Origin: Bacteroidales bacterium
GTDB lineage: Bacteria; Bacteroidota; Bacteroidia; Bacteroidales; UBA3824
Assembly (NCBI GenBank): GCA_024413595.1
Contig: JAKSUC010000038.1
Span: forward strand, 1 to 33,151
Direction of reading: 5' to 3'
DNA: 33,151 bases
Shown here: piece after piece, positions 7,832 to 15,632 of the stretch
Layout of the letters: each line of letters opens with the position of its first letter
How positions within the stretch are numbered: the stretch's first letter is position 1
Position numbers and translations under genes: made by a program
The notes under the pieces: model-generated
Seen by the model: the letters and a program-made list of their open reading frames with translations, nothing else
Database searches by the model: none
What the model was told of the DNA's origin: nothing

Positions 7832-7858
7832 AAATATAGACTTTGTAATATTAAAATA

Positions 7859-8776
7859 TTATTTCTCAATTATATCTATTTGGGTTATCAATTTTGATAT
7901 TTCGATAATTTTTGATAGATATTCAAAATCTCTTTCTAAGTTTTTCTTAACGTTGGCTCTCCATAATACAGGGTCAAAATAGTTTATACCAGCAAAGTAG
8001 ATAGCAAGTATTATTGTTTTGTTAGTTATTATAATTGAAAACGAAGGTATTATACTATTTATTTGTTGAATAATATCATTAAGGTTTGGAAAATTCCAAT
8101 CATTAAAAATACCTTGATCCGACACTGACACATTGTAAGTTTGACAAAATGGAGCATAGTTTGTGTCTTGTACTTTTATTGGTCGTGGTTTAAAATCATC
8201 TGTGTTTGATATAATCATTGTGTAATCGTGTTTCATGTTGTGTTTTTTTGCAAATAATTGTCCATTCCACAATGTAATATCTTTTCTTTCGTTGCTTGTG
8301 CGAGTTTTTGCATAGATTCTCATTTCTTGAGTACTATAGTCTATGATTTGGGAGTTTATGTTTATGATAAACTGATCGTAGACTTGATATGAATAGTTAT
8401 TATCTTTTAAGATGTATTTCAATTCAGTTTGATTTATGTTTGAGTAGCCGAATAAGTCGAGTGTCAAGTAATGTTCTGGTTTTTTGTCTGGATTATATTC
8501 CGATATTTCTTTGAAATATTTGATGCTGTTTTTTACAATGTTGTTGTATTCGCGAATAGATATTGTCTGAACTATTAAACCTGTAACCATGAAAGCAATT
8601 GCCGTACTGAAAATACCAAATAACAATTCTACCTGAAAACCTGTTATGCCTAATAAGGTAATAATTGTCCATATCACAAGTAGAATAATTTTGTGGATAG
8701 TAGCTTTTTTTATAAGAGTCTCGTTCTCAGTTAGAAAGTTTTCGATATCGGTTTTGTATAATGAATGATAGCTCAT
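7859..8776 (-). CDS. DUF3137 family membrane protein
   Basis: The 305-residue protein has a charged N-terminal helix, two closely spaced membrane helices (about 28-45 and 50-70) and a long soluble domain. The soluble part follows the DUF3137 pattern: WNGQLFAKKHNMKHDYTMII, then the FCQTYNVSVSDQ block, then IITNKTIILAIYFAGINYFDP and a C-terminal helix. DUF3137 members are found next to varied genes and have no established role. There is no clear partner gene here. It is convergent with the glycosidase-like lipoprotein 28 bases away, and no good TAnnTTTG was seen upstream. Confidence 0.8.
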   Translation of the reverse strand: MSYHSLYKTDIENFLTENETLIKKATIHKIILLVIWTIITLLGITGFQVELLFGIFSTAIAFMVTGLIVQTISIREYNNIVKNSIKYFKEISEYNPDKKPEHYLTLDLFGYSNINQTELKYILKDNNYSYQVYDQFIININSQIIDYSTQEMRIYAKTRTSNERKDITLWNGQLFAKKHNMKHDYTMIISNTDDFKPRPIKVQDTNYAPFCQTYNVSVSDQGIFNDWNFPNLNDIIQQINSIIPSFSIIITNKTIILAIYFAGINYFDPVLWRANVKKNLERDFEYLSKIIEISKLITQIDIIEK

Positions 8777-8885
8777 AATTTTGTTTTATTGAATAGTTAT
8801 AATTATTGGTTGGTTAAAGATAATAAAAATTATAATATTCTTATCGATTATCTTAAATTAATTTTTTTTAATAATCTCTCTAAAT

Positions 8886-8922
8886 AAAAAAAACTCCCAA
8901 GTTTGAATTTCAAACTTGGGAG
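8886..8922 (-). terminator. Terminator of the rplU-rpmA operon
   Basis: CTCCCAAGTTTG (8894-8905) and CAAACTTGGGAG (8911-8922) form a perfect 12-bp stem with a 5-base loop. On the minus strand it is followed by eight T (A run 8886-8893). Confidence 0.92.
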
Positions 8923-8949
8923 AAAATACGTTATTGATAAAAGAAACAA

Positions 8950-9225
8950 TTAAGCTTCTTTTTCTGCAGTTTCCAAAGGAATAACGTTTACATAGCTTTT
9001 ATCTTTACCTTTAATTTTAAAAGCTACAGTACCGTCGATTAAAGCGAATAAAGTGTGGTCTTTACCCATACCAACGTTTTCACCTGGATAGTGAACAGTA
9101 CCACGTTGACGAACGATGATGTTTCCGCCTTTAACAAATTCTCCACCGAATTTTTTAACTCCTAATCGTTTGCTGTGCGATTCACGGCCGTTTCTTGAAC
9201 TGCCGACACCTTTCTTATGTGCCAT
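8950..9225 (-). CDS. rpmA: 50S ribosomal protein L27
   Basis: The 91-residue protein starts [16 protein letters not shown], the conserved L27 N terminus that reaches toward the peptidyl transferase centre. There is none of the cleavable N-terminal extension seen in Firmicutes. The central [20 protein letters not shown] block is conserved. It follows rplU by 60 bases in the standard rplU-rpmA operon and ends at a strong terminator. Confidence 0.98.
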   Translation of the reverse strand: MAHKKGVGSSRNGRESHSKRLGVKKFGGEFVKGGNIIVRQRGTVHYPGENVGMGKDHTLFALIDGTVAFKIKGKDKSYVNVIPLETAEKEA

Positions 9226-9285
9226 TTCTTTCTACTTTTTCTAAGTTTAACAATTAATAATTTAATAAACTATCGAAGAATGATA

Positions 9286-9597
9286 CTAAAGGTTGATGTC
9301 TTCGATTAGAATTTGTGTGAGGAATTGACGATGTCCTCTTTTTACTGCATAGCCTTTTCTACGTTTTTTCTTGAAAACAACAACTTTGTCGTCTTTCAAG
9401 TGTTTAAGAATTTTGGCTGATACATTAGCACCAGAAATAAATGGTGCGCCAACTTTAACGTCGCTGTCTGTGTCTACCAATAACACTTTGTCGAAGTTGA
9501 TGTTTTCACCTTCTTCGCTGTGTAAACGGTGTACATAAACTTTTTTGCTTTTTTCAACTTTGAATTGTTGACCTGCGATTTCTACTATTGCGTACAT
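9286..9597 (-). CDS. rplU: 50S ribosomal protein L21
   Basis: The 103-residue protein has the typical MYAIVEIAGQQFKVEKSKKV start and the C-terminal basic segment KKKRRKGYAVKRGHRQFLT, which binds 23S rRNA. It is the first gene of the rplU-rpmA operon, transcribed from the promoter at 9690-9721 with a leader of roughly 85-90 bases. The leader can form a hairpin (TAATC 9626-9630 with GATTA 9636-9640 on the plus strand, plus AGC/GCT at 9616 and 9643), which could serve autoregulation. Confidence 0.98.
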   Translation of the reverse strand: MYAIVEIAGQQFKVEKSKKVYVHRLHSEEGENINFDKVLLVDTDSDVKVGAPFISGANVSAKILKHLKDDKVVVFKKKRRKGYAVKRGHRQFLTQILIEDINL

Positions 9598-9689
9598 TTT
9601 ATTGATGTTTTTATTAGCAAGGTGGTAATCTTAATGATTATCGCTTTGTTGACCTCTACTAATTGATTATAAAATATTTTTTTGCACCG

Positions 9690-9721
9690 CAAAATTAGTC
9701 AGTTTTTCTTTTTTTACCAAA
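9690..9721 (-). promoter_or_regulatory. rplU-rpmA promoter
   Basis: On the minus strand TTTG (9721-9718), exactly 20 bases, then TAATTTTG (9697-9690). This is a textbook Bacteroidota housekeeping promoter. Confidence 0.85.
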
Positions 9722-9747
9722 ATGTTTTTTAATCTTTTTTTTAAATT

Positions 9748-9781
9748 TTTGAAAATTTTTGCTTTCTTTTTTGTATATTTG
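9748..9781 (+). promoter_or_regulatory. Promoter of the BFN gene
   Basis: TTTG (9748-9751), 22 bases, then TATATTTG (9774-9781). It is divergent from the rplU promoter and lies 86 bases before ATG 9868. Confidence 0.65.
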
Positions 9782-9867
9782 CTAATGAAACATTTGTTTC
9801 TGATATTTTAATTTTTTTTTAATAAAAATATTTTTTGTCTTAGTTATTAATTATTAATTGTTTGCGC

Positions 9868-10443
9868 ATGGATAAAATACAATTGATAGTTAGTGGGGTT
9901 GCTAATCAATCTAATCCTGATTCAACGGCGTATACTCTTATTTTATCAGAAAAAGAAGGAGTAAGAAAATTGCCGATTGTTATTGGGGTTAATGAGGCGC
10001 AAGCTATTGAATTACAATTGGAAGGGTTGATTCCAATTCGTCCTCTTGTGTATGATTTAATGTGTAGTTTTTTTTCTTCATTTAGTATAGATATTATTGA
10101 GGTGATTATTACAAACGTTGATCGTGGTATTTTTTATGCTGAAATTGTTTGTTGTAATTCTGGAGCTTCTAACGAAGATTATATTCGAATTCCTGCTCGT
10201 ACTAGTGATGCTGTGGCTATTGCTTTAAAGGTAGGCTGTAATATTTTTACTTATGAACAGGTTTTAAATGTTGCTGGTTTTGAATGGACTGCTCCTGGTG
10301 ATGATATTTCTAATTCTACTCCACGTTTAGAAGGGGTGGCTTTGCCTGAACTTAAAACTATGTTAAAAAAAGCTATTATTCGTGAAGATTATGAATTTGC
10401 TTCTAAAATTAGAGATGAAATTGAGTTAAGGTCTAAAGATTAG
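9868..10443 (+). CDS. Bifunctional nuclease (BFN/DUF151) family protein with C-terminal UVR motif
   Basis: ATG 9868 was chosen over an in-frame TTG six bases upstream. The protein has 191 residues. The first 130 or so form the BFN domain: [13 protein letters not shown], then [23 protein letters not shown], then the [16 protein letters not shown] segment, which is the family's most conserved stretch. The last 35 residues ([28 protein letters not shown]) match the UvrB/UvrC interaction motif, a common fusion in Bacteroidota. Founding members were reported with RNase and DNase activity; the cellular role is unclear. thyA follows 52 bases downstream behind its own promoter. Confidence 0.88.
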   Translation: MDKIQLIVSGVANQSNPDSTAYTLILSEKEGVRKLPIVIGVNEAQAIELQLEGLIPIRPLVYDLMCSFFSSFSIDIIEVIITNVDRGIFYAEIVCCNSGASNEDYIRIPARTSDAVAIALKVGCNIFTYEQVLNVAGFEWTAPGDDISNSTPRLEGVALPELKTMLKKAIIREDYEFASKIRDEIELRSKD

Positions 10444-10472
10444 TTTGTTTTTGATTTGTTTTTTTAATTTTG
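10444..10472 (+). promoter_or_regulatory. thyA-folA promoter
   Basis: TTTG (10444-10447), 17 bases, then TAATTTTG (10465-10472), 24 bases before ATG 10496. The spacing is slightly short. The -33 element begins inside the region right after the BFN stop codon. Confidence 0.65.
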
Positions 10473-10495
10473 CACTCAATTATTTCTACAAAATT

Positions 10496-11290
10496 ATGAA
10501 ACAATATCTTGATTTATTAAAAACTATATTAACCAATGGCGTTAAAAAGCAAGATCGTACTGGTACTGGTACTATAAGTTACTTTGGTTATCAAATGCGT
10601 TTTAATCTTGCTGATGGTTTTCCTTTGGTTACTACAAAAAAAGTTCATCTTAAATCTATTATTTACGAATTGCTATGGTTTTTAAATGGAGATACTAATG
10701 TTAAATATCTTCAAGACCATGGTGTAAGAATTTGGAACGAATGGGCCGATGAAAATGGTGAACTCGGTCCTGTGTATGGTTATCAATGGCGAAAATGGAA
10801 AACTCCTGATAATCGTATTGTTGATCAAATTTCTAATTTGATAGAAGGTTTAAAGAAAAATCCAGACTCGCGTCGTCATATTGTTAGTGCGTGGAATGTG
10901 GCTGATGTTGATAATATGGCATTGCCACCTTGTCATACAATGTTTCAGTTTTATGTTGCTAACAATAAATTGTCGTGTCAATTATATCAACGTAGTGGTG
11001 ATAGTTTTTTGGGTGTTCCTTTTAATATTGCTTCGTATGCTTTGTTAACAATGATGGTGGCTCAAGTTTGTGGTTTTCAGTTAGGAGAATTTGTTCATAC
11101 TCTTGGTGATGCGCATATTTATCTTAATCATATTGATCAAGTAAATCTTCAATTGACGAGAACTCCATATCCACTTCCAACCATGAAAATTAATCCTAAT
11201 GTAAAAAATATATTTGATTTTAAATATGAGGATTTTACACTAGAAAATTATCAATGTCACCCTACAATTAAAGGTGAAATTTCAGTTTAG
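10496..11290 (+). CDS. thyA: Thymidylate synthase (ThyA)
   Basis: Makes dTMP from dUMP using methylene-tetrahydrofolate. The frame is open upstream to 10445, but ATG 10496 gives exactly 264 residues and the standard [12 protein letters not shown] start. Visible motifs are the phosphate-binding DRTGTGT near residue 20, the catalytic Cys146 in [12 protein letters not shown], the second phosphate Arg in [21 protein letters not shown], and the C-terminal IKGEISV. folA follows 28 bases later. This is the usual functional pairing, because ThyA oxidises its folate cofactor to dihydrofolate, which FolA reduces back. Confidence 0.98.
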   Translation: MKQYLDLLKTILTNGVKKQDRTGTGTISYFGYQMRFNLADGFPLVTTKKVHLKSIIYELLWFLNGDTNVKYLQDHGVRIWNEWADENGELGPVYGYQWRKWKTPDNRIVDQISNLIEGLKKNPDSRRHIVSAWNVADVDNMALPPCHTMFQFYVANNKLSCQLYQRSGDSFLGVPFNIASYALLTMMVAQVCGFQLGEFVHTLGDAHIYLNHIDQVNLQLTRTPYPLPTMKINPNVKNIFDFKYEDFTLENYQCHPTIKGEISV

Positions 11291-11318
11291 TTTTTTATTT
11301 TAAATTAAAATATTAAAG

Positions 11319-11819
11319 ATGCAATTATCTATAATAGTGGCTTTTGACGATGCAAATGGCATTGGAGCTAACAATTGTCTGTTGTGTAGACTATCAAAAG
11401 ATTTAAAAAATTTTAAAGAATTAACAATAGGTTATCCTATAATCATGGGGCGAAAAACATTTCATTCGCTACCTCATGGTGCTTTGCCTAATCGTACTAA
11501 TATTGTTATTTCTAAAACTATAAAACATTTTGAAGGTTGTATAACTTGTAAATCTGTGGAAGAAGTTTTAGAATTACCTGAGGTTAAAAATGCAGAAAAA
11601 TGTTTTGTAATTGGAGGTGCATCAATTTATAAACAGTTTTTTGATAAAGCTTCAAAATTGTATGTTACTCGTATTCGTCATACATTTGAAAATGCTGATG
11701 TATTTTTCCCTGAAATTGATGTTGAAGATACTTGGCGAATTGTTTCTGTCTCAGAAGAGTTTCCTGCTGATGAAAAAAATGAATATCCTTTCTTTTTTGC
11801 TGTATATGAAAGAATTTGA
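11319..11819 (+). CDS. folA: Dihydrofolate reductase
   Basis: Reduces dihydrofolate with NADPH, restoring the cofactor used by the upstream thyA. The 166-residue protein has the N-terminal strand LSIIVAFDDANGIG, the helix SKDLKNFKELT with the conserved acidic residue that contacts the pteridine, the NADPH-binding MGRKTFHSLP and NRTNIVISK, and the FVIGGASIYKQF segment. In the loop before the helix the usual Trp-x-x-Pro is LCRLS; a Cys at the Trp position is, as far as I recall, not rare in Bacteroidales. There is no promoter in the 28-base gap, so it is read from thyA. Confidence 0.96.
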   Translation: MQLSIIVAFDDANGIGANNCLLCRLSKDLKNFKELTIGYPIIMGRKTFHSLPHGALPNRTNIVISKTIKHFEGCITCKSVEEVLELPEVKNAEKCFVIGGASIYKQFFDKASKLYVTRIRHTFENADVFFPEIDVEDTWRIVSVSEEFPADEKNEYPFFFAVYERI

Positions 11820-11843
11820 AAATATTGAAATATGATTATTGAT

Positions 11844-11887
11844 AATTCCTGTATTTTTTTATTTGAAAAAATGCAGGAATTTTTTTA
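11844..11887 (+). terminator. Terminator of thyA-folA
   Basis: AATTCCTG (11844-11851) pairs with CAGGAATT (11874-11881), extended by TTTTTT/AAAAAA inside, and is followed by a T run to about 11887. Confidence 0.85.
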
Positions 11888-11915
11888 TAATATTGTAATT
11901 GTATTTTAATATAAA

Positions 11916-12548
11916 TTAGTTTTCTTTCCAATCGCTTCTAATCAATATTTTAGGCGTAATCCATTTTCCTTGAATAAGATTTATATCAATAATATTACCT
12001 TCGTAATCAAGAAAATCTCCTTTTGAATTTTTTTTGATTTTAAAGCATTTACCAGTTAATACTGCATCTTTAACAATATTAATCATTTCGTTATAAGATG
12101 CTTTTGGATATTTTAATCCAATTTCAGCTCCTTTTTGATTATTGATTAAATCCATTTCGCAACTTATACTATCGGGCAATGCACCATCTTCAAGTTGATT
12201 GTTTTCAAAATACAATTTATTACTTTCTTCGTGAGCTTGTCCAAGACTTAGAGCTTTTCTTTTACCGATTTTTTGAGTGTTTAATGCCATCCAAAATGTA
12301 TGTCGAAAGGCATCAACCATTCCACCATTTCCATCTCCATCAAAATTTGGATCTGTTAATAGATTTTGTGCTTCTAAACTTGCTTGTTTCGATATTTTAA
12401 ATGTTCTTAAAGCAGAAATAAGGTGATGTCTAACCCATTTTCTTTCTGGTTTGTATAATTCTTTATATGCTTTAATAGCATTTTGCGCCGATGAAAATAT
12501 GCTCATGTTTAATAAAAATGATATTATTAATATAATTTTAGCATTCAT
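11916..12548 (-). CDS. Exported DUF6973-like protein
   Basis: The start was placed at ATG 12548, giving 210 residues with a clean signal peptide cleaved near SSA-Q (residues 20-22); a longer in-frame reading into rsmI would destroy it. The core segment GMVDAFRHTFWMALNTQKIG ... LGQAHEESN carries Asp79, Arg82-His83 and His106-Glu107. This matches the D-x-x-RH-x-x-W ... HE pattern of DUF6973, which looks like a metal-binding or hydrolytic centre. A preceding DGDGNGG (70-76) resembles a calcium loop. The start overlaps the rsmI stop (ATGAATGCTAA), so translation is probably coupled. The function is unknown; periplasmic location is inferred. Confidence 0.78.
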   Translation of the reverse strand: MNAKIILIISFLLNMSIFSSAQNAIKAYKELYKPERKWVRHHLISALRTFKISKQASLEAQNLLTDPNFDGDGNGGMVDAFRHTFWMALNTQKIGKRKALSLGQAHEESNKLYFENNQLEDGALPDSISCEMDLINNQKGAEIGLKYPKASYNEMINIVKDAVLTGKCFKIKKNSKGDFLDYEGNIIDINLIQGKWITPKILIRSDWKEN

Positions 12549-13242
12549 TTTCCTCTTCTTCTTCGTTGTCTTTTTGAGGTTTATCCACAATCACAACAAA
12601 TTCTCCTTTAGGAGGTTTTGCTTTAAATGCTTCGGTTAGTTCATCTGCTGTTCCTCGTAGTGTTTCTTCATGTATTTTTGAAATTTCACGAGATATTGAA
12701 ATTTTTCGTTCACTACCAAAATATTCTTTAATTTCGCTTAATAGTTTTATAATTCTATATGGCGACTCGTAAAAAATCACGGTTATATTTAGTTGAGCTA
12801 AAGCAGTTAATTTTTTCATTCTACCCTTTTTTTGAGGCATAAATCCTGCAAAAATAAAACTTTCGCATCCAAATCCTGAGTCAACTAATGCAGGAACAAA
12901 AGCTGTTGCTCCAGGTAGACATTCCACTTCAACACCATGATTTATACATGCACGAACCAACATAAATCCTGGGTCAGAAATAGCAGGAGTTCCTGCGTCG
13001 GATATTAGTGCAATTGTTTGTCCATCTTCTATTTGTTGTGCATATTGTTCACAGGTTTCATGTTCGTTAAATTTATGATGACTTGCGGTACGTGTTTGAA
13101 TTTCAAATTTTTTGAGCAAAACTGCACTTGTTCGTGTATCTTCACACAAAATCAAGTCGGCTTCTTTCAAAACTCGTATTGCACGAAATGTCATGTCTTC
13201 CATATTTCCAACTGGTGTTGGTACTATATATAATTTTGCCAT
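12538..13242 (-). CDS. rsmI: 16S rRNA 2'-O-ribose C1402 methyltransferase
   Basis: SAM-dependent enzyme of the tetrapyrrole-methylase fold. It methylates C1402 in the 30S decoding centre together with RsmH. The 234-residue protein has LYIVPTPVGNMEDMTFRA at the start, LILCEDTRTS, the ISDAGTPAISDPGF motif, LPGATAFVPAL, and the C-terminal KGEFVVIVD. It ends in a short acidic tail (EEEEENEC). It is the second gene of a leftward operon: nine bases after the M28 peptidase stop, and overlapping the DUF6973 start by 11 bases. Confidence 0.96.
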   Translation of the reverse strand: MAKLYIVPTPVGNMEDMTFRAIRVLKEADLILCEDTRTSAVLLKKFEIQTRTASHHKFNEHETCEQYAQQIEDGQTIALISDAGTPAISDPGFMLVRACINHGVEVECLPGATAFVPALVDSGFGCESFIFAGFMPQKKGRMKKLTALAQLNITVIFYESPYRIIKLLSEIKEYFGSERKISISREISKIHEETLRGTADELTEAFKAKPPKGEFVVIVDKPQKDNEEEEENEC

Positions 13243-13251
13243 TTTTTTATA

Positions 13252-14493
13252 TTATTCTGTTATAAAATCTTTTACAAGGTTAAATATGCCATCATATATT
13301 GGCATTGGTATATTTTCTGATTTATCATTTATGTTGTGATATTCTTTATATTGTCCCATGGTGTAAATATACATACTTTTTACACCTTTTTTATAAAAAT
13401 AATAATGATCACTATTGGCTGCTTCGCCTCTACTTAATATTTGTGGTACGTAATTGTTTGTTTTATTGATATTTTGAAATTTAGAAAATTCTTCTTTCAA
13501 AACACTTCCGTTAACAATCATAATACCTTCGTCACCACTACCAAGCATATCAAGATTTATTAAGTTTTTGATTTTTTCAAGTGGAAAAATTGGTTTTCTA
13601 ACATAATTATAGCTTCCCAAAAGTCCAAGTTCTTCGCCACTAAACAATATAAATGCAAGTGAATAATGAGTTTTAGGTAATTTAGAAAAATATTTTGCCA
13701 AATCCATAACCATTGCACACCTAGAAGCATTGTCGTGAGCTCCAGGAAAATAGCAATTTTTACCTAAAGTTCCAACATGGTCGTAATGTGCTGTAACCAC
13801 TTGAAATGTATCAACTTCTCCTTTTTTTATTGCAATTATATTATTTGTTATATAGCTAAATTTTAATTGCGCATCAAAGTTAATATTTAATTTTTTTCCA
13901 TTGTTATATTTATTTAGAATATAAAATTCTGAATATCTTTCTTGTTTTGAAGCAATACCTTGTGGAGGTAATTTTTTAACAAAATTTATAGATAGTTTTG
14001 ATATTTCTTTATTGTGTTTTTGAATTTCATTATAATATTTATTTATTATATCTTTATCAATATTTGTTGTGTCAAAAATTATAGTTGTATTGGAGTCTTT
14101 TGTAGTTAATATTTTAGAAAGCTTTTTTAAATTACTCTTAGATATAGAATTTAAATAAAACAATTTAACAGTTTTGTTTAAGCTTTGGCTTATAGGATTA
14201 ACATTAAAATCTTTACCAGCAATAAGTTTTTGTTCTTCTAAAAAAATATCAGCATTATTATCAAAAACATTAACCGAAACATTAAAAGGTTGAAGTATAG
14301 GTTTAAGATTAAACGATTTTAATTCATTAGCTAAATAATAGCATGCAATTTTATCACCATCAAAACTATAACCTCTGCCATAATAATTATTAGAACATAA
14401 ACTATCCAAAATATTATGAGCATATTTTATGTCTTGAGAATATAAATTTAAGTTATAAAAAGATATTATTAATAATATAAAAATCTTTTTCAT
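13252..14493 (-). CDS. Secreted M28-family zinc metallopeptidase
   Basis: ATG 14493 is preferred to an in-frame start 15 bases upstream, because it begins a clean signal peptide (MKKIFILLIISFYNLNLYSQ). The 413-residue protein keeps every M28 residue: His236 and Asp238 in TAHYDH, bridging Asp254 in PGAHDNAS, catalytic Glu287 and metal ligand Glu288 in FSGEELG, Asp315 in LINLDMLG, and His363 in NSDHYYF. It should be an active di-zinc aminopeptidase or related exopeptidase in the periplasm or outside the cell. Residues 60-220 form a low-complexity N-terminal part, possibly a degenerate PA-like insert. It is the first gene of the operon with rsmI. Confidence 0.9.
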   Translation of the reverse strand: MKKIFILLIISFYNLNLYSQDIKYAHNILDSLCSNNYYGRGYSFDGDKIACYYLANELKSFNLKPILQPFNVSVNVFDNNADIFLEEQKLIAGKDFNVNPISQSLNKTVKLFYLNSISKSNLKKLSKILTTKDSNTTIIFDTTNIDKDIINKYYNEIQKHNKEISKLSINFVKKLPPQGIASKQERYSEFYILNKYNNGKKLNINFDAQLKFSYITNNIIAIKKGEVDTFQVVTAHYDHVGTLGKNCYFPGAHDNASRCAMVMDLAKYFSKLPKTHYSLAFILFSGEELGLLGSYNYVRKPIFPLEKIKNLINLDMLGSGDEGIMIVNGSVLKEEFSKFQNINKTNNYVPQILSRGEAANSDHYYFYKKGVKSMYIYTMGQYKEYHNINDKSENIPMPIYDGIFNLVKDFITE

Positions 14494-14522
14494 AATGATA
14501 AAAATCAAATTATATTGATTTA

Positions 14523-14530
14523 CAAAAATA
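14523..14530 (-). promoter_or_regulatory. Promoter -7 box of the M28-rsmI-DUF6973 operon
   Basis: On the minus strand TATTTTTG matches TAnnTTTG, 30 bases before the M28 start. No clear TTTG is seen at the usual distance. Confidence 0.5.
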
Positions 14531-14590
14531 CATTAATCTCAAAAATAAATATAATTTATTTAAAAAAAACTCGTTTTTTAGATTAATGGC

Positions 14591-14623
14591 TTTCAAGCTA
14601 TCAAAATCTTTATTAATTTTGAT
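14591..14623 (+). promoter_or_regulatory. Promoter of the Cbp1-like lipoprotein gene, with overlapping inverted repeat
   Basis: TTTC (14591-14594), 19 bases, then TAATTTTG (14614-14621). The inverted repeat ATCAAAAT (14600-14607) / ATTTTGAT (14616-14623) covers the -7 box, so it could be an operator or a coincidence of AT-rich DNA. Confidence 0.55.
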
Positions 14624-14669
14624 AACTGATAAAAAACAAAAGAACAAACACATTCAATTAAAAATTATT

Positions 14670-15542
14670 ATGAAAAAATTAATTTTCATTTTTGCAGTTG
14701 CTTCAACAGCAATTACATTATTTTCTTGTAATTCAAGTGAAATAGAACGATTAAGAGCTCAAAACGACAGTTTGAGAAGTGTAGCTACAACTGGAGGTAT
14801 TCAAATTGATGATTATTTAGCTGCATTTAATTCTATTCAAGAAAATCTTAATCAAATTAAAGAAAAAGAACAAATTATTACAGTTCGTACAGGTAATAAT
14901 TCTGAATTGTCAAGTTCTCAAGCTGATGAAATCAATGATGATATTCTAAGCATTTATGAACTTATGAACAAAAACAAACAAACTATTGCTGAACTTAATA
15001 AAAAACTCAATAGTTCAGGTGCTAAAAACAAAGAACTTAATAAAATGATTGATTTGTTAAACAAACAAGTTACTGAAAAAGATGGTCAAATCAACGAACT
15101 TAAAGACCAACTTGCAAAACTTAACTTTGATGTTGAACAACTTAACGCTCAAGTTGCTGATCTTGACTCTACTCTTCGTCAAGAACAACAAATCAACGAA
15201 GAACAATCTGAAATTATTTCTGCTCAAGATTTTGAATTAAATCGTGTATATTATGTTGTTGGAACCAAGAAAGAGTTGATGAACAAAAACGTAATTTCTC
15301 GTGAAGGTTTATTCAAAGGTTTAAAAATTGGTGATAGAATTGACAAAAACTATTTTACACAAGTTGACCTTCGTTCTTTGAGCGAACTTAATCTTAATAC
15401 TAAAGGTGTACGTTTGTTATCTTCTCATCCTGAAGGAAGTTACAAAATTGTTCAAAATGGTAACACCGTTGAAAAAATTGAAATTTCTGATCCTAATACT
15501 TTTTGGGAAAGAAGTAAATTCTTAGTTATTATGGTGGATTAA
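14670..15542 (+). CDS. Coiled-coil lipoprotein, Cbp1-like (collagen-binding adhesin family)
   Basis: The frame is open further upstream, but ATG 14670 gives a normal lipoprotein signal peptide (MKKLIFIFAV ... LFSC, Cys20). The mature 270 residues are mostly coiled coil to about residue 190: heptads such as LNKQVTEKDGQINELKDQLA. A conserved globular end follows, with the YYVVGTKKELMNKNVIS and NTFWERSKFLVIMVD segments. This arrangement matches the Bacteroidales family annotated as Cbp1-type collagen-binding glycoproteins. The family match is from memory and the adhesin role is inference. It has its own promoter and a bidirectional terminator. Codon use in the coiled coil is slightly richer in C than its neighbours. 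Confidence 0.75.
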   Translation: MKKLIFIFAVASTAITLFSCNSSEIERLRAQNDSLRSVATTGGIQIDDYLAAFNSIQENLNQIKEKEQIITVRTGNNSELSSSQADEINDDILSIYELMNKNKQTIAELNKKLNSSGAKNKELNKMIDLLNKQVTEKDGQINELKDQLAKLNFDVEQLNAQVADLDSTLRQEQQINEEQSEIISAQDFELNRVYYVVGTKKELMNKNVISREGLFKGLKIGDRIDKNYFTQVDLRSLSELNLNTKGVRLLSSHPEGSYKIVQNGNTVEKIEISDPNTFWERSKFLVIMVD

Positions 15543-15576
15543 GATAGTTTTTATTGATATAATTAAAATTATTTAC

Positions 15577-15611
15577 AAAAAAAGGAATGTTTTTAAAACA
15601 TTCCTTTTTTA
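15577..15611. terminator. Bidirectional terminator between the Cbp1-like gene and the ketoacyl synthase gene
   Basis: AAAGGAATGTTTT and AAAACATTCCTTT (15581-15607) form a near-perfect stem flanked by A and T runs on both sides, so it can end transcription from either direction. Confidence 0.88.
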
Positions 15612-15632
15612 TATAATTATTATTGATTTCTA

